Below, in pieces: positions 1 to 12,333 of a stretch of 64,000 nt of DNA; position 1 is the stretch's first letter; each line of letters begins with the position of its first letter. Position numbers and translations under genes: made by a program. The stretch covers positions 19,555,228 to 19,619,227 of the forward strand of contig CM039502.1 of the NCBI GenBank assembly GCA_022432975.1, read 5' to 3'. The notes under the pieces are model-generated. The model made no database searches, was not told the DNA's origin, and was given only the letters and a program-made list of their open reading frames with translations. The DNA comes from Begonia masoniana (lineage: Eukaryota > Streptophyta > Magnoliopsida > Cucurbitales > Begoniaceae).

Positions 1-3000
1 AACTATGGTCCCTCGCAGGTACCACCTTAACGCGACTAGGCGACCCAACTCAACTATGGTCCCTCGCAGGTACCACCTTAACGCGACTAGGCGACCCAAC
101 TCAACTATGGTCCCTCGCAGGTACCACCTTAACGCGACTAGGCGACCCAACTCAACTATGGTCCCTCGCAGGTACCACCTTAACGCGACTGGACAACTCC
201 ATGCCATGGAGTTTCCCGCAGGTGCTACCCTAACGCGACTAGGCGACCCAACTCAACTATGGTCCCTCGCAGGTACCACCTTAACGCGACTAGGCGACCC
301 AACTCAACTATGGTCCCTCGCAGGTACCACCTTAACGCGACTGGACAACTCCATGCCATGGAGTTTCCCGCAGGTGCTACCCTAACGCGACTAGGCGACC
401 CAACTCAACTATGGTCCCTCGCAGGTACCACCTTAACGCGACTGGACAACTCCATGCCATGGAGTTTCCCGCAGGTGCTACCCTAACGCGACTAGGCGAC
501 CCAACTCAACTATGGTCCCTCGCAGGTACCACCTTAACGCGACTAGGCGACCCAACTCAACTATGGTCCCTCGCAGGTACCACCTTAACGCGACTGGACA
601 ACTCCATGCCATGGAGTTTCCCGCAGGTGCTACCCTAACGCGACTAGGCGACCCAACTCAACTATGGTCCCTCGCAGGTACCACCTTAACGCGACTAGGC
701 GACCCAACTCAACTATGGTCCCTCGCAGGTACCACCTTAACGCGACTAGGCGACCCAACTCAACTATGGTCCCTCGCAGGTACCACCTTAACGCGACTAG
801 GCGACCCAACTCAACTATGGTCCCTCGCAGGTACCACCTTAACGCGACTAGGCGACCCAACTCAACTATGGTCCCTCGCAGGTACCACCTTAACGCGACT
901 GGACAACTCCATGCCATGGAGTTTCCCGCAGGTGCTACCCTAACGCGACTAGGCGACCCAACTCAACTATGGTCCCTCGCAGGTACCACCTTAACGCGAC
1001 TGGACAACTCCATGCCATGGAGTTTCCCGCAGGTGCTACCCTAACGCGACTAGGCGACCCAACTCAACTATGGTCCCTCGCAGGTACCACCTTAACGCGA
1101 CTGGACAACTCCATGCCATGGAGTTTCCCGCAGGTGCTACCCTAACGCGACTAGGCGACCCAACTCAACTATGGTCCCTCGCAGGTACCACCTTAACGCG
1201 ACTGGACAACTCCATGCCATGGAGTTTCCCGCAGGTGCTACCCTAACGCGACTAGGCGACCCAACTCAACTATGGTCCCTCGCAGGTACCACCTTAACGC
1301 GACTGGACAACTCCATGCCATGGAGTTTCCCGCAGGTGCTACCCTAACGCGACTAGGCGACCCAACTCAACTATGGTCCCTCGCAGGTACCACCTTAACG
1401 CGACTGGACAACTCCATGCCATGGAGTTTCCCGCAGGTGCTACCCTAACGCGACTAGGCGACCCAACTCAACTATGGTCCCTCGCAGGTACCACCTTAAC
1501 GCGACTGGACAACTCCATGCCATGGAGTTTCCCGCAGGTGCTACCCTAACGCGACTAGGCGACCCAACTCAACTATGGTCCCTCGCAGGTACCACCTTAA
1601 CGCGACTGGACAACTCCATGCCATGGAGTTTCCCGCAGGTGCTACCCTAACGCGACTAGGCGACCCAACTCAACTATGGTCCCTCGCAGGTACCACCTTA
1701 ACGCGACTGGACAACTCCATGCCATGGAGTTTCCCGCAGGTGCTACCCTAACGCGACTAGGCGACCCAACTCAACTATGGTCCCTCGCAGGTACCACCTT
1801 AACGCGACTGGACAACTCCATGCCATGGAGTTTCCCGCAGGTGCTACCCTAACGCGACTAGGCGACCCAACTCAACTATGGTCCCTCGCAGGTACCACCT
1901 TAACGCGACTGGACAACTCCATGCCATGGAGTTTCCCGCAGGTGCTACCCTAACGCGACTAGGCGACCCAACTCAACTATGGTCCCTCGCAGGTACCACC
2001 TTAACGCGACTGGACAACTCCATGCCATGGAGTTTCCCGCAGGTGCTACCCTAACGCGACTAGGCGACCCAACTCAACTATGGTCCCTCGCAGGTACCAC
2101 CTTAACGCGACTGGACAACTCCATGCCATGGAGTTTCCCGCAGGTGCTACCCTAACGCGACTAGGCGACCCAACTCAACTATGGTCCCTCGCAGGTACCA
2201 CCTTAACGCGACTGGACAACTCCATGCCATGGAGTTTCCCGCAGGTGCTACCCTAACGCGACTAGGCGACCCAACTCAACTATGGTCCCTCGCAGGTACC
2301 ACCTTAACGCGACTGGACAACTCCATGCCATGGAGTTTCCCGCAGGTGCTACCCTAACGCGACTAGGCGACCCAACTCAACTATGGTCCCTCGCAGGTAC
2401 CACCTTAACGCGACTGGACAACTCCATGCCATGGAGTTTCCCGCAGGTGCTACCCTAACGCGACTAGGCGACCCAACTCAACTATGGTCCCTCGCAGGTA
2501 CCACCTTAACGCGACTGGACAACTCCATGCCATGGAGTTTCCCGCAGGTGCTACCCTAACGCGACTAGGCGACCCAACTCAACTATGGTCCCTCGCAGGT
2601 ACCACCTTAACGCGACTGGACAACTCCATGCCATGGAGTTTCCCGCAGGTGCTACCCTAACGCGACTAGGCGACCCAACTCAACTATGGTCCCTCGCAGG
2701 TACCACCTTAACGCGACTGGACAACTCCATGCCATGGAGTTTCCCGCAGGTGCTACCCTAACGCGACTAGGCGACCCAACTCAACTATGGTCCCTCGCAG
2801 GTACCACCTTAACGCGACTGGACAACTCCATGCCATGGAGTTTCCCGCAGGTGCTACCCTAACGCGACTAGGCGACCCAACTCAACTATGGTCCCTCGCA
2901 GGTACCACCTTAACGCGACTGGACAACTCCATGCCATGGAGTTTCCCGCAGGTGCTACCCTAACGCGACTAGGCGACCCAACTCAACTATGGTCCCTCGC

Positions 3001-3430
3001 AGGTACCACCTTAACGCGACTGGACAACTCCATGCCATGGAGTTTCCCGCAGGTGCTACCCTAACGCGACTAGGCGACCCAACTCAACTATGGTCCCTCG
3101 CAGGTACCACCTTAACGCGACTGGACAACTCCATGCCATGGAGTTTCCCGCAGGTGCTACCCTAACGCGACTAGGCGACCCAACTCAACTATGGTCCCTC
3201 GCAGGTACCACCTTAACGCGACTGGACAACTCCATGCCATGGAGTTTCCCGCAGGTGCTACCCTAACGCGACTAGGCGACCCAACTCAACTATGGTCCCT
3301 CGCAGGTACCACCTTAACGCGACTGGACAACTCCATGCCATGGAGTTTCCCGCAGGTGCTACCCTAACGCGACTAGGCGACCCAACTCAACTATGGTCCC
3401 TCGCAGGTACCACCTTAACGCGACTGGACA
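1..3430. repeat. 51-bp / 101-bp higher-order tandem array
   Basis: A 51-bp unit and a related 50-bp unit are mixed at the left (1-950). From about 970 onward they alternate strictly as a 101-bp dimer, about 24 times, to 3430. The 50-bp variant contains a near-perfect inverted repeat, ACTCCATG-C-CATGGAGT. Units are almost identical. Open frames through it exist only because 51 is a multiple of three. The array runs off the left edge, so its full size is unknown. It lies inside the minus-strand LTR that ends at 4251. Confidence 0.95.
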
Positions 3431-4251
3431 AACCGGTTTTCACACACATAACTCCAATCTTCAATCTAACCATAAAATCAACCTAAACCAATCCATCTAA
3501 CAATTAAATCCTCAAATCTAGAAAGAAAACTCATCCAAGAACCCAAAATTTGGAGCTCTCAAGCTAGGGTTTCCAAACCCTAACTAAAACTCACACAAAC
3601 TCCATCAAAACACTAAAAATCAACCCTAAGTTGCATCAAACATAAAACCCACTTAAAATCTTACCTTAATACCCTTAAAATCAATGAAGAGAAGGAGAGG
3701 AAAGAGCTTCCATGGTGGCTGCGACCGTGGAGAGAAAAAGATGAAGATGAAGCTTTTCTTATCTTTTTCCTTTTTATAAACCATTTCTTTTTCTTTTTCT
3801 TTAATTTAGTCAATTAATAAGCCATTAAAATTACACAAATGCCCTCCCATTACTCTTCACGTGGCAGCCTCTCTTCACCCTCACTTTCCATTCAATTAAT
3901 CCCTTTATTTCTCCCTTTGAATTTTCAACCAAAGTTTTCATTGGTTCATTGTTGGTTTGACTTTTCAAACACTTAAACCCTCACTTTTCCTTTTTCTTTT
4001 TTGCAACGTGGCTGCCCTTTCAATTCACCATTTCATTCATTTTGTTACTACATGTTGATTGGTTGAGAGAATTGGACTTTTCAACTCAAAATTATACCAC
4101 CCATCACATTTGAATTTACTTGTCAAACTCTCACTTCTCCTTTCACGTCTAATACCCTTCAACAATAACTTATCATACATTTCTAGCCTAGGCTAACTCA
4201 TTCTACGTCGAACCTAGGCTACGCACGTAATAGAAATTCTCGGGTGTTACA
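1..4251 (-). mobile_element. LTR (minus orientation), terminal part
   Basis: The sequence ends at 4251 in CGGGTGTTACA, which on the minus strand is the TGTAACACCCG start seen in the other gypsy LTRs here. Going leftwards from that end there is AT-rich U3-like sequence, a leader-like stretch with a possible splice donor near 3661 (minus), and then the 51/101-bp array. The other end is outside the window, so its TSD and whether it is solo cannot be judged. No coding sequence is visible. Confidence 0.7.
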
Positions 4252-4465
4252 TTTTTACCTCTATTTTGTCTGTTTCCGTTGCTTCATATATTTTTAACTT
4301 TTAATTAAGTTTTCTTTTAATTGTTTTAAAGTTTTATTAAGTGGTTTTCAAAATAGATTCGAACGTTTTAACAATTTGGTTTCCGATTTCAATTGCGACT
4401 TAACAAGTCTATTAGGATAAAAAAAATAATACGGGAAATAAGGGTATAGTGTTAGGGTCGTTACA
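4252..4465 (+). mobile_element. 3' end of a plus-oriented LTR
   Basis: This 214-bp stretch ends in GGGTCGTTACA preceded by an A-run and ACGGGAAATAAGGGTATAG. The same end closes the LTRs at 8443, 15004, 33304 and 40422. Its start lies left of the window, behind the minus LTR ending at 4251, which was presumably inserted into it. The following base begins an unrelated position of LTR H, so this LTR was nested in H. Confidence 0.65.
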
Positions 4466-4929
4466 GCATTCATCTTCATTTACGAGACTTGTTGAGCTCT
4501 TTAGCGCATAGTTTATTTTCTATGATGTAGGTGACTTCGATATAGTTAAGGACGACATTCCTCCACCCGACGCATGACCATGTTGATGGAGGATGGCCTG
4601 TGGGAGTGTGCTGGCGCAGTCGGTGCATATTTTGACCCGTGGGGATGTAAATAAATATTTTGAGAATTTTGTAGATAAAAGGATAGGAAAAGTGTATAAA
4701 TGACCCATTTTAGGATGCTTGGTAACTGGATAGATAATGTATATTATTTTGTTGTGTTTTGATATTTTCAAACAGAGGAAAATATTTAGTTTTTAAACGG
4801 ATCCACGTTGTTCATTTTTATAAAATTTTGTTACGTTTTAAATATGTTTTGAGTCGGTTTTTGGGTGATTGGTGGAGTGATGATTATATGCATGTAGAAG
4901 TGTTGTTATGAGGTGTTTAGAGGTGAATT
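4466..4929 (+). mobile_element. LTR H, first segment (R-U5 part)
   Basis: This is homologous to 13990-14470. It has the GATGTAG|GTGA exon-like block at 4526-4545 (its downstream donor is mutated), the block ending in GACCCGTGGGGATG, and the conserved CGGATCCACG stretch near 4798. It is cut at 4930 by a solo LTR and resumes at 8449. No coding potential is seen. Confidence 0.65.
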
Positions 4930-6202
4930 TGTAATACCCAGCTTGTACGGATTTCGGATATAATATATTATATTGTTACTTTATTATATAATGACATTTT
5001 TGGTAAATATGTCAAATCAGGTCCGTTTCACAAAAAGAAAGCGTCATTACAACCATAACGATTAATAGGAATTTTAAGAAAATTATGGGAATTTTCGGAG
5101 ATTAAACACTATATTCCGAGTAAATACACTTCTCGTAATATAAAAGACGTTCCCGTAAAAATAGTAAACGAGGTCCGAATTGCGAACAGACAGTTTTAAT
5201 AAATCCCAAATAATAAGTTGGACTTATTGGTGAAATATGGAAATTTGGTGAACTAGAATAGTTGGACGATTAACGAACCGAAGGACGAAACAAAATAGAA
5301 ATATGTGCTAAGGGCAAAATGGTAATTTGTAAAGTAAATTTTTAATTAAAATCACTCTTCTCCTTCCTCCTCCACCATTTTCACGCCAGGGAAGCTCCAA
5401 TTTGCGATCTCCTTCTCTGCCATCGACGAGTTCTCCACTTCCGACCTCCGTTCTGACCTCCGATCGTTCCGTTTTCTTCGTGCTTTCTCCTCCAATCGAC
5501 GCTCTAGGTAAGATTCTAAAGTTTTAGAGCGTTAAACTTCGAGTTTCGTAGAGTTTTACGTTTAGGGTTTTCGTTAGGTTTTCGATTGAAAACGAGATTT
5601 AGGGTTTGTAATTAATAGGTTTGCCGTAATAAAGTATATATTTGACGTATTGAACGTTATTGGACGAATTCGATTGATTTAGGACAAATGTTAAAATTTG
5701 AGAATTTTCGAGTTTTAGGGAAAAACTAGTAAATTGTAGTTTTGAGGTATCAATCGTAAATTGTTCATCGATATGCTTCGAATAATTAAGTTGGACGTTT
5801 CAAGAAATTCATTAGTTAAGGTTTTATTTATTTGGACGTTAAGTACCTTAAATTAGTTTTAACGGCGAATATTGTGTTTTGCTTCAGACAAACAACGCTC
5901 GTGGACGGAGCTTGAGCTGCTTTGGACACGAGGTAAGTTCTCGTGATTCTTCTCTGGCCGATTGGCCTACACCGTACGTCGAATGTCGTCTCGAGGATTT
6001 TGGTGACGCATATGTTTATTTAATTTGGTTGGGTAGACAGGTCTAGTTGTTTTATAGGTTATAGGTTATGTTTTACAGTCTTGATGGTATACTTTATTGC
6101 TTGTTTACTTTAAGATATGAACTGTTCACGCATCACGTGTTTTAAAGAAAAGCATGAAATGAATTTCCATACATTGTTTAAAGATAACGTACAGTTTAAA
6201 TT

Positions 6203-7497
6203 GGGCCGTAAGGCATATAGTTAAAAATGGGCCGTAAGGCATATAGTTAAAAATGGGCCGTAAGGCATATAGTTAAAAATGGGCCGTAAGGCATATAGTT
6301 AAAAATGGGCCGTAAGGCATATAGTTAAAAATGGGCCGTAAGGCATATAGTTAAAAATGGGCCGTAAGGCATATAGTTAAAAATGGGCCGTAAGGCATAT
6401 AGTTAAAAATGGGCCGTAAGGCATATAGTTAAAAATGGGCCGTAAGGCATATAGTTAAAAATGGGCCGTAAGGCATATAGTTAAAAATGGGCCGTAAGGC
6501 ATATAGTTAAAAATGGGCCGTAAGGCATATAGTTAAAAATGGGCCGTAAGGCATATAGTTAAAAATGGGCCGTAAGGCATATAGTTAAAAATGGGCCGTA
6601 AGGCATATAGTTAAAAATGGGCCGTAAGGCATATAGTTAAAAATGGGCCGTAAGGCATATAGTTAAAAATGGGCCGTAAGGCATATAGTTAAAAATGGGC
6701 CGTAAGGCATATAGTTAAAAATGGGCCGTAAGGCATATAGTTAAAAATGGGCCGTAAGGCATATAGTTAAAAATGGGCCGTAAGGCATATAGTTAAAAAT
6801 GGGCCGTAAGGCATATAGTTAAAAATGGGCCGTAAGGCATATAGTTAAAAATGGGCCGTAAGGCATATAGTTAAAAATGGGCCGTAAGGCATATAGTTAA
6901 AAATGGGCCGTAAGGCATATAGTTAAAAATGGGCCGTAAGGCATATAGTTAAAAATGGGCCGTAAGGCATATAGTTAAAAATGGGCCGTAAGGCATATAG
7001 TTAAAAATGGGCCGTAAGGCATATAGTTAAAAATGGGCCGTAAGGCATATAGTTAAAAATGGGCCGTAAGGCATATAGTTAAAAATGGGCCGTAAGGCAT
7101 ATAGTTAAAAATGGGCCGTAAGGCATATAGTTAAAAATGGGCCGTAAGGCATATAGTTAAAAATGGGCCGTAAGGCATATAGTTAAAAATGGGCCGTAAG
7201 GCATATAGTTAAAAATGGGCCGTAAGGCATATAGTTAAAAATGGGCCGTAAGGCATATAGTTAAAAATGGGCCGTAAGGCATATAGTTAAAAATGGGCCG
7301 TAAGGCATATAGTTAAAAATGGGCCGTAAGGCATATAGTTAAAAATGGGCCGTAAGGCATATAGTTAAAAATGGGCCGTAAGGCATATAGTTAAAAATGG
7401 GCCGTAAGGCATATAGTTAAAAATGGGCCGTAAGGCATATAGTTAAAAATGGGCCGTAAGGCATATAGTTAAAAATGGGCCGTAAGGCATATAGTTA
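6203..7497. repeat. 26-bp minisatellite, about 50 copies
   Basis: The unit GGGCCGTAAGGCATATAGTT plus AAAAAT repeats almost without change for about 1.3 kb. It occupies the same place in this LTR as the 24-bp array in element B and the 22-bp array in element D. It shares the core GGYATATAGTT with the B unit, which suggests a common ancestral seed. It does not keep a useful reading frame. Confidence 0.97.
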
Positions 7498-8049
7498 GCA
7501 TTTGCATTTACGAGTCTTACTGGGATTTCATCTCATAGTGTGTATGTATGGTGTGGATCTAATTATCGAGGAACCAGGTGAGGATGGGATCCCTCCTCCT
7601 GAGGCTTGAGTCCAGTTGATAGAGAATGGCTGCGGTGGCAGGCTGGCGCAATCGAGGCTTACCTGACCCGTGGGGACTGTATGTATAGATTTTGAGGGTT
7701 TGGGACTTTTTGGGCTGATGTTTGTATAGAAATATTTTAGGTTGTTTGATTCTGGATAGTTGATAGGTATATATGTATATGTTGATGTTTTGGAAACTGT
7801 TTTATAATAGTTTGAAAAGTCTTTCATTGAATGTATTTTGGAACTGCGTGGTGATTTGAAACAGGAGGATTTGTTGAGGTTTTAAACGGATCCATGCAGT
7901 TCGTTTTCATAAAAATGTTCTTAGTTTTAAAATGTATTTCGAGTCGTTTATTAGGTGAATGGTTAAGTGTGAAAAGAATGAAAATTATAGTGAGTTTTAT
8001 TTGATAGTTATGCGTTAGAGAAATTGAAGGAAAGGAATGAAGGATAGGA

Positions 8050-8235
8050 AGCAGGGCAGAGGGCTTGGCGAATGGTCGCCAAGCCTGGCGATTGGTCGCC
8101 AAGCTTGGCGATTGAATCGCCTTCCTCTGGAAAAATTCCAGAGGAAGTGGCGATGCAACAGGCGATTACTCGCCTGTTGCAATCGCCTCAGGGGCGATTA
8201 TTCGCCCCATTTTTGGGCGAATAATCGCCTCTCTC
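8050..8235. repeat. Inverted-repeat (hairpin) cluster near LTR end
   Basis: Several adjacent near-perfect hairpins are visible: GCTTGGCGA/TCGCCAAGC (8063-8084), CCTCTGGA/TCCAGAGG, GCAACAGGCGA/TCGCCTGTTGC (about 8155-8180, perfect 11-bp arms), GGGGCGA/TCGCCCC, and GGGCGA-based pairs to 8228. The cluster ends about 210 bp before the LTR end. The same position is filled by different hairpins in the other LTRs of the window. Confidence 0.9.
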
Positions 8236-8443
8236 TTGTTTATTTTTATTAATTAAATTGTTTTAATTTAAGTTTTAATTAAATGATTTTAATGTTTAAT
8301 TGTTTTAAAAGTTATAATTCAATTTCGATTTCGATTCTGATTTCGATTTCAGTTTAGTTTCCGCTTAGAGTCTAATTTAAAATAATTATTGGGATAAAAA
8401 AAAATATAGTACAGAAATTGGGTACAGTATTAGGGTCGTGACA

Positions 8444-8553
8444 GAATTGATGAAGGAAAATTGTGAAGTGTGTGCTAAATGTGCAGGGGATCGTAAGGAA
8501 AAGGGAGAAAGAAAAGGGAAGGGGAAGAGAAGCAGCTCTCTGGATTTCAAAAT
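8444..8553 (+). mobile_element. LTR H, continuation after solo LTR
   Basis: After the second TSD copy (8444-8448), the sequence continues the H segment broken at 4929. It runs through a purine-rich stretch homologous to 14450-14575, up to a CTCTCTGGATTT/AAATCCAGAGAG hairpin that opens the 51-bp array. Confidence 0.65.
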
Positions 8554-10338
8554 CCAGAGAGTCTGCCAATCGATCGGCAGAACAGAGGCGACTCTCTAGA
8601 AATTCCAGAGAGTCTGCCAATCGATCGGCAGAACAGAGGCGACTCTCTAGAAATTCCAGAGAGTCTGCCAATCGATCGGCAGAACAGAGGCGACTCTCTA
8701 GAAATTCCAGAGAGTCTGCCAATCGATCGGCAGAACAGAGGCGACTCTCTAGAAATTCCAGAGAGTCTGCCAATCGATCGGCAGAACAGAGGCGACTCTC
8801 TAGAAATTCCAGAGAGTCTGCCAATCGATCGGCAGAACAGAGGCGACTCTCTAGAAATTCCAGAGAGTCTGCCAATCGATCGGCAGAACAGAGGCGACTC
8901 TCTAGAAATTCCAGAGAGTCTGCCAATCGATCGGCAGAACAGAGGCGACTCTCTAGAAATTCCAGAGAGTCTGCCAATCGATCGGCAGAACAGAGGCGAC
9001 TCTCTAGAAATTCCAGAGAGTCTGCCAATCGATCGGCAGAACAGAGGCGACTCTCTAGAAATTCCAGAGAGTCTGCCAATCGATCGGCAGAACAGAGGCG
9101 ACTCTCTAGAAATTCCAGAGAGTCTGCCAATCGATCGGCAGAACAGAGGCGACTCTCTAGAAATTCCAGAGAGTCTGCCAATCGATCGGCAGAACAGAGG
9201 CGACTCTCTAGAAATTCCAGAGAGTCTGCCAATCGATCGGCAGAACAGAGGCGACTCTCTAGAAATTCCAGAGAGTCTGCCAATCGATCGGCAGAACAGA
9301 GGCGACTCTCTAGAAATTCCAGAGAGTCTGCCAATCGATCGGCAGAACAGAGGCGACTCTCTAGAAATTCCAGAGAGTCTGCCAATCGATCGGCAGAACA
9401 GAGGCGACTCTCTAGAAATTCCAGAGAGTCTGCCAATCGATCGGCAGAACAGAGGCGACTCTCTAGAAATTCCAGAGAGTCTGCCAATCGATCGGCAGAA
9501 CAGAGGCGACTCTCTAGAAATTCCAGAGAGTCTGCCAATCGATCGGCAGAACAGAGGCGACTCTCTAGAAATTCCAGAGAGTCTGCCAATCGATCGGCAG
9601 AACAGAGGCGACTCTCTAGAAATTCCAGAGAGTCTGCCAATCGATCGGCAGAACAGAGGCGACTCTCTAGAAATTCCAGAGAGTCTGCCAATCGATCGGC
9701 AGAACAGAGGCGACTCTCTAGAAATTCCAGAGAGTCTGCCAATCGATCGGCAGAACAGAGGCGACTCTCTAGAAATTCCAGAGAGTCTGCCAATCGATCG
9801 GCAGAACAGAGGCGACTCTCTAGAAATTCCAGAGAGTCTGCCAATCGATCGGCAGAACAGAGGCGACTCTCTAGAAATTCCAGAGAGTCTGCCAATCGAT
9901 CGGCAGAACAGAGGCGACTCTCTAGAAATTCCAGAGAGTCTGCCAATCGATCGGCAGAACAGAGGCGACTCTCTAGAAATTCCAGAGAGTCTGCCAATCG
10001 ATCGGCAGAACAGAGGCGACTCTCTAGAAATTCCAGAGAGTCTGCCAATCGATCGGCAGAACAGAGGCGACTCTCTAGAAATTCCAGAGAGTCTGCCAAT
10101 CGATCGGCAGAACAGAGGCGACTCTCTAGAAATTCCAGAGAGTCTGCCAATCGATCGGCAGAACAGAGGCGACTCTCTAGAAATTCCAGAGAGTCTGCCA
10201 ATCGATCGGCAGAACAGAGGCGACTCTCTAGAAATTCCAGAGAGTCTGCCAATCGATCGGCAGAACAGAGGCGACTCTCTAGAAATTCCAGAGAGTCTGC
10301 CAATCGATCGGCAGAACAGAGGCGACTCTCTAGAAATT
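8554..10338. repeat. 51-bp palindromic array, 35 copies
   Basis: Exactly 35 periods of 51 bp fit between 8554 and 10338, with almost no variation. Each unit holds two imperfect inverted repeats: CTGCCAATCGATCGGCAG, and CTCTCTAGAAATTCCAGAGA followed by G. The long open frames on both strands arise because 51 is divisible by three and the unit lacks stops. They have no start context, no domain and equal quality on both strands, so I do not call them genes. The array grew from a hairpin of the type found in the slot near LTR ends (compare 14575-14765). Confidence 0.97.
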
Positions 10339-11335
10339 TTGGGAGAAATATGAAAATTTGGAGAAAATGAATCGTTGGATAAATAACGAAATTGGTGGAG
10401 AAACAAATAGAGATTTAATGGAGGGGCAAATAGGTAATTGGACAAACCAATTTTAATTAAAATTAACAAATCCCTCATTTCTTCCCCCCTCACTCACGCA
10501 ATTCCCATTTTCCCCTCTCCCTCACGATGATTTTCTTCCCTCCCCTCGTGTGTTTCTTCTCCGACGACTGAAGCATTCTCCGATCGACTCTGGTTCCTCG
10601 CGATTTCTTCTTCAAACGTCACTCCAGGTAAGGTTCTATGGTTTTGGAAAGTTTACTGGTAGTTTTTGGGTTGTAAAACGATTAGGGTTCGTTAGGGGTT
10701 TCGTTGAAAATGTGGATTGGTGTTTGAAATTGATAGGTTTAGCGTAGTTATGCCTTTAATCAACGTATTGATGTTTATTGGGCGTAGCTAATCGATTTAC
10801 CGAATAATATTCGAGTTGCGTTTGGTTTGGAGATTGAAAAACTCCATTGATAGAAATTTCTAAGTGTTGAGCACAAATTGCTCGATAAAATGCCGCAATG
10901 GGCTAGAATAGAGTTTTAGGAAAATTCCTTTAGCTAGGAGTTAGTAGTTTTCGAGATTTAAGGTTTAGACTTGATTTAATCGCGATTTGTTGTAAATTGC
11001 CTTAGCTGAACAACACTCGTGGACGAAGCTCGATGTTCAACGGACGCGAGGTAAGTCTCTGTGATTTGTTTGGCCGATTGGCCTACACCATAAGTGTAAC
11101 GACCCGAATACTGTACCCAATTACCCGTACTTTTCTTTTTTTTTTTTTTACACTTATCATAAACTTTGAACCTAAACTGAAGCGGAATTCAAATTGGAAT
11201 TAAAATCGTGTAAACCTATTTCTAAACTAATTTAAATTAAACTTAAAACGTTTAATAAATATTAAAGAAAACATTTAAAACATTTTTCAATTCGGCCAAG
11301 GGCAAAACTGGAAGACAGAGGCAAAAGAAACAGAG

Positions 11336-11446
11336 ATCGATCGCTGAGGCCATGCGCCTCAGCAGAGATCGATCGCTGAGGCCATGCGCCTCAGCAGGGA
11401 TCGATCGCTGAGGCCATGCGCCTCAGCAGAGATCGATCGCTACATC
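11336..11446. repeat. 32-bp hairpin repeat, three copies
   Basis: The unit carries GCTGAGGC-CATGC-GCCTCAGC (perfect 8-bp arms) next to GAGATCGATCGCT. It occurs three times in tandem plus a partial copy. It lies about 240 bp from the LTR end at 11095, the usual hairpin slot. Confidence 0.92.
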
Positions 11447-11459
11447 TCTCCCATCTCTG

Positions 11460-12333
11460 TTTTTCTTTTTCTTTTTCTTTTTCTTTTTCTTTTTCTTTTT
11501 CTTTTTCTTTTTCTTTTTCTTTTTCTTTTTCTTTTTCTTTTTCTTTTTCTTTTTCTTTTTCTTTTTCTTTTTCTTTTTCTTTTTCTTTTTCTTTTTCTTT
11601 TTCTTTTTCTTTTTCTTTTTCTTTTTCTTTTTCTTTTTCTTTTTCTTTTTCTTTTTCTTTTTCTTTTTCTTTTTCTTTTTCTTTTTCTTTTTCTTTTTCT
11701 TTTTCTTTTTCTTTTTCTTTTTCTTTTTCTTTTTCTTTTTCTTTTTCTTTTTCTTTTTCTTTTTCTTTTTCTTTTTCTTTTTCTTTTTCTTTTTCTTTTT
11801 CTTTTTCTTTTTCTTTTTCTTTTTCTTTTTCTTTTTCTTTTTCTTTTTCTTTTTCTTTTTCTTTTTCTTTTTCTTTTTCTTTTTCTTTTTCTTTTTCTTT
11901 TTCTTTTTCTTTTTCTTTTTCTTTTTCTTTTTCTTTTTCTTTTTCTTTTTCTTTTTCTTTTTCTTTTTCTTTTTCTTTTTCTTTTTCTTTTTCTTTTTCT
12001 TTTTCTTTTTCTTTTTCTTTTTCTTTTTCTTTTTCTTTTTCTTTTTCTTTTTCTTTTTCTTTTTCTTTTTCTTTTTCTTTTTCTTTTTCTTTTTCTTTTT
12101 CTTTTTCTTTTTCTTTTTCTTTTTCTTTTTCTTTTTCTTTTTCTTTTTCTTTTTCTTTTTCTTTTTCTTTTTCTTTTTCTTTTTCTTTTTCTTTTTCTTT
12201 TTCTTTTTCTTTTTCTTTTTCTTTTTCTTTTTCTTTTTCTTTTTCTTTTTCTTTTTCTTTTTCTTTTTCTTTTTCTTTTTCTTTTTCTTTTTCTTTTTCT
12301 TTTTCTTTTTCTTTTTCTTTTTCTTTTTCTTTT
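11460..12333. repeat. (CTTTTT)n hexanucleotide array, about 145 copies
   Basis: About 870 bp of perfectly periodic CTTTTT without a visible interruption. In related LTRs this position carries the exon-like block and several hundred bases of R-U5, which are missing here, so the array replaces or bridges a deletion. Such purity over this length may be recent expansion or an assembly product. The Phe-Leu, Ser-Phe and Lys-Arg frames are artefacts. Confidence 0.97.

Larger units (their letters stand above)
4930..8443 (+). mobile_element. Solo LTR, 3.5 kb, TSD GAATT
   Basis: It starts TGTAATACCCAGCTTGTACG and ends AGGGTCGTGACA, flanked by GAATT at 4925-4929 and 8444-8448. No PBS, gag or pol is present, so it is a solo LTR left by LTR-LTR recombination. 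Its order is: AT-rich U3, a leader with C-rich stretches near 5360, a splice-donor-like AGGTAAG at about 5507, a second donor GAGGTAAGT near 5931, a 26-bp minisatellite (6203-7497), the CAGGTGAGG block near 7576, CGGATCCATGCAGTTCGTTT near 7888, and a hairpin cluster (8050-8235). Its start closely resembles that of element B, so it belongs to the same LTR lineage. Confidence 0.93.

Noticed and set aside
3570..3600. Telomere-like TAGGGTTT / AAACCCTAA words
   Set aside because: Only isolated short matches in a leader region. No tandem telomeric run.
8554..10338. CRISPR-like array with palindromic repeats
   Set aside because: Repeats are contiguous with no spacers, there are no cas genes, and the context is plant retrotransposons.
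8372..10493. Three overlapping frames of about 640 codons with 17-residue repeats
   Set aside because: 51 bp is a multiple of three, so every stop-free frame runs through the array. Frames on both strands are equally good, so none is credible as a protein.
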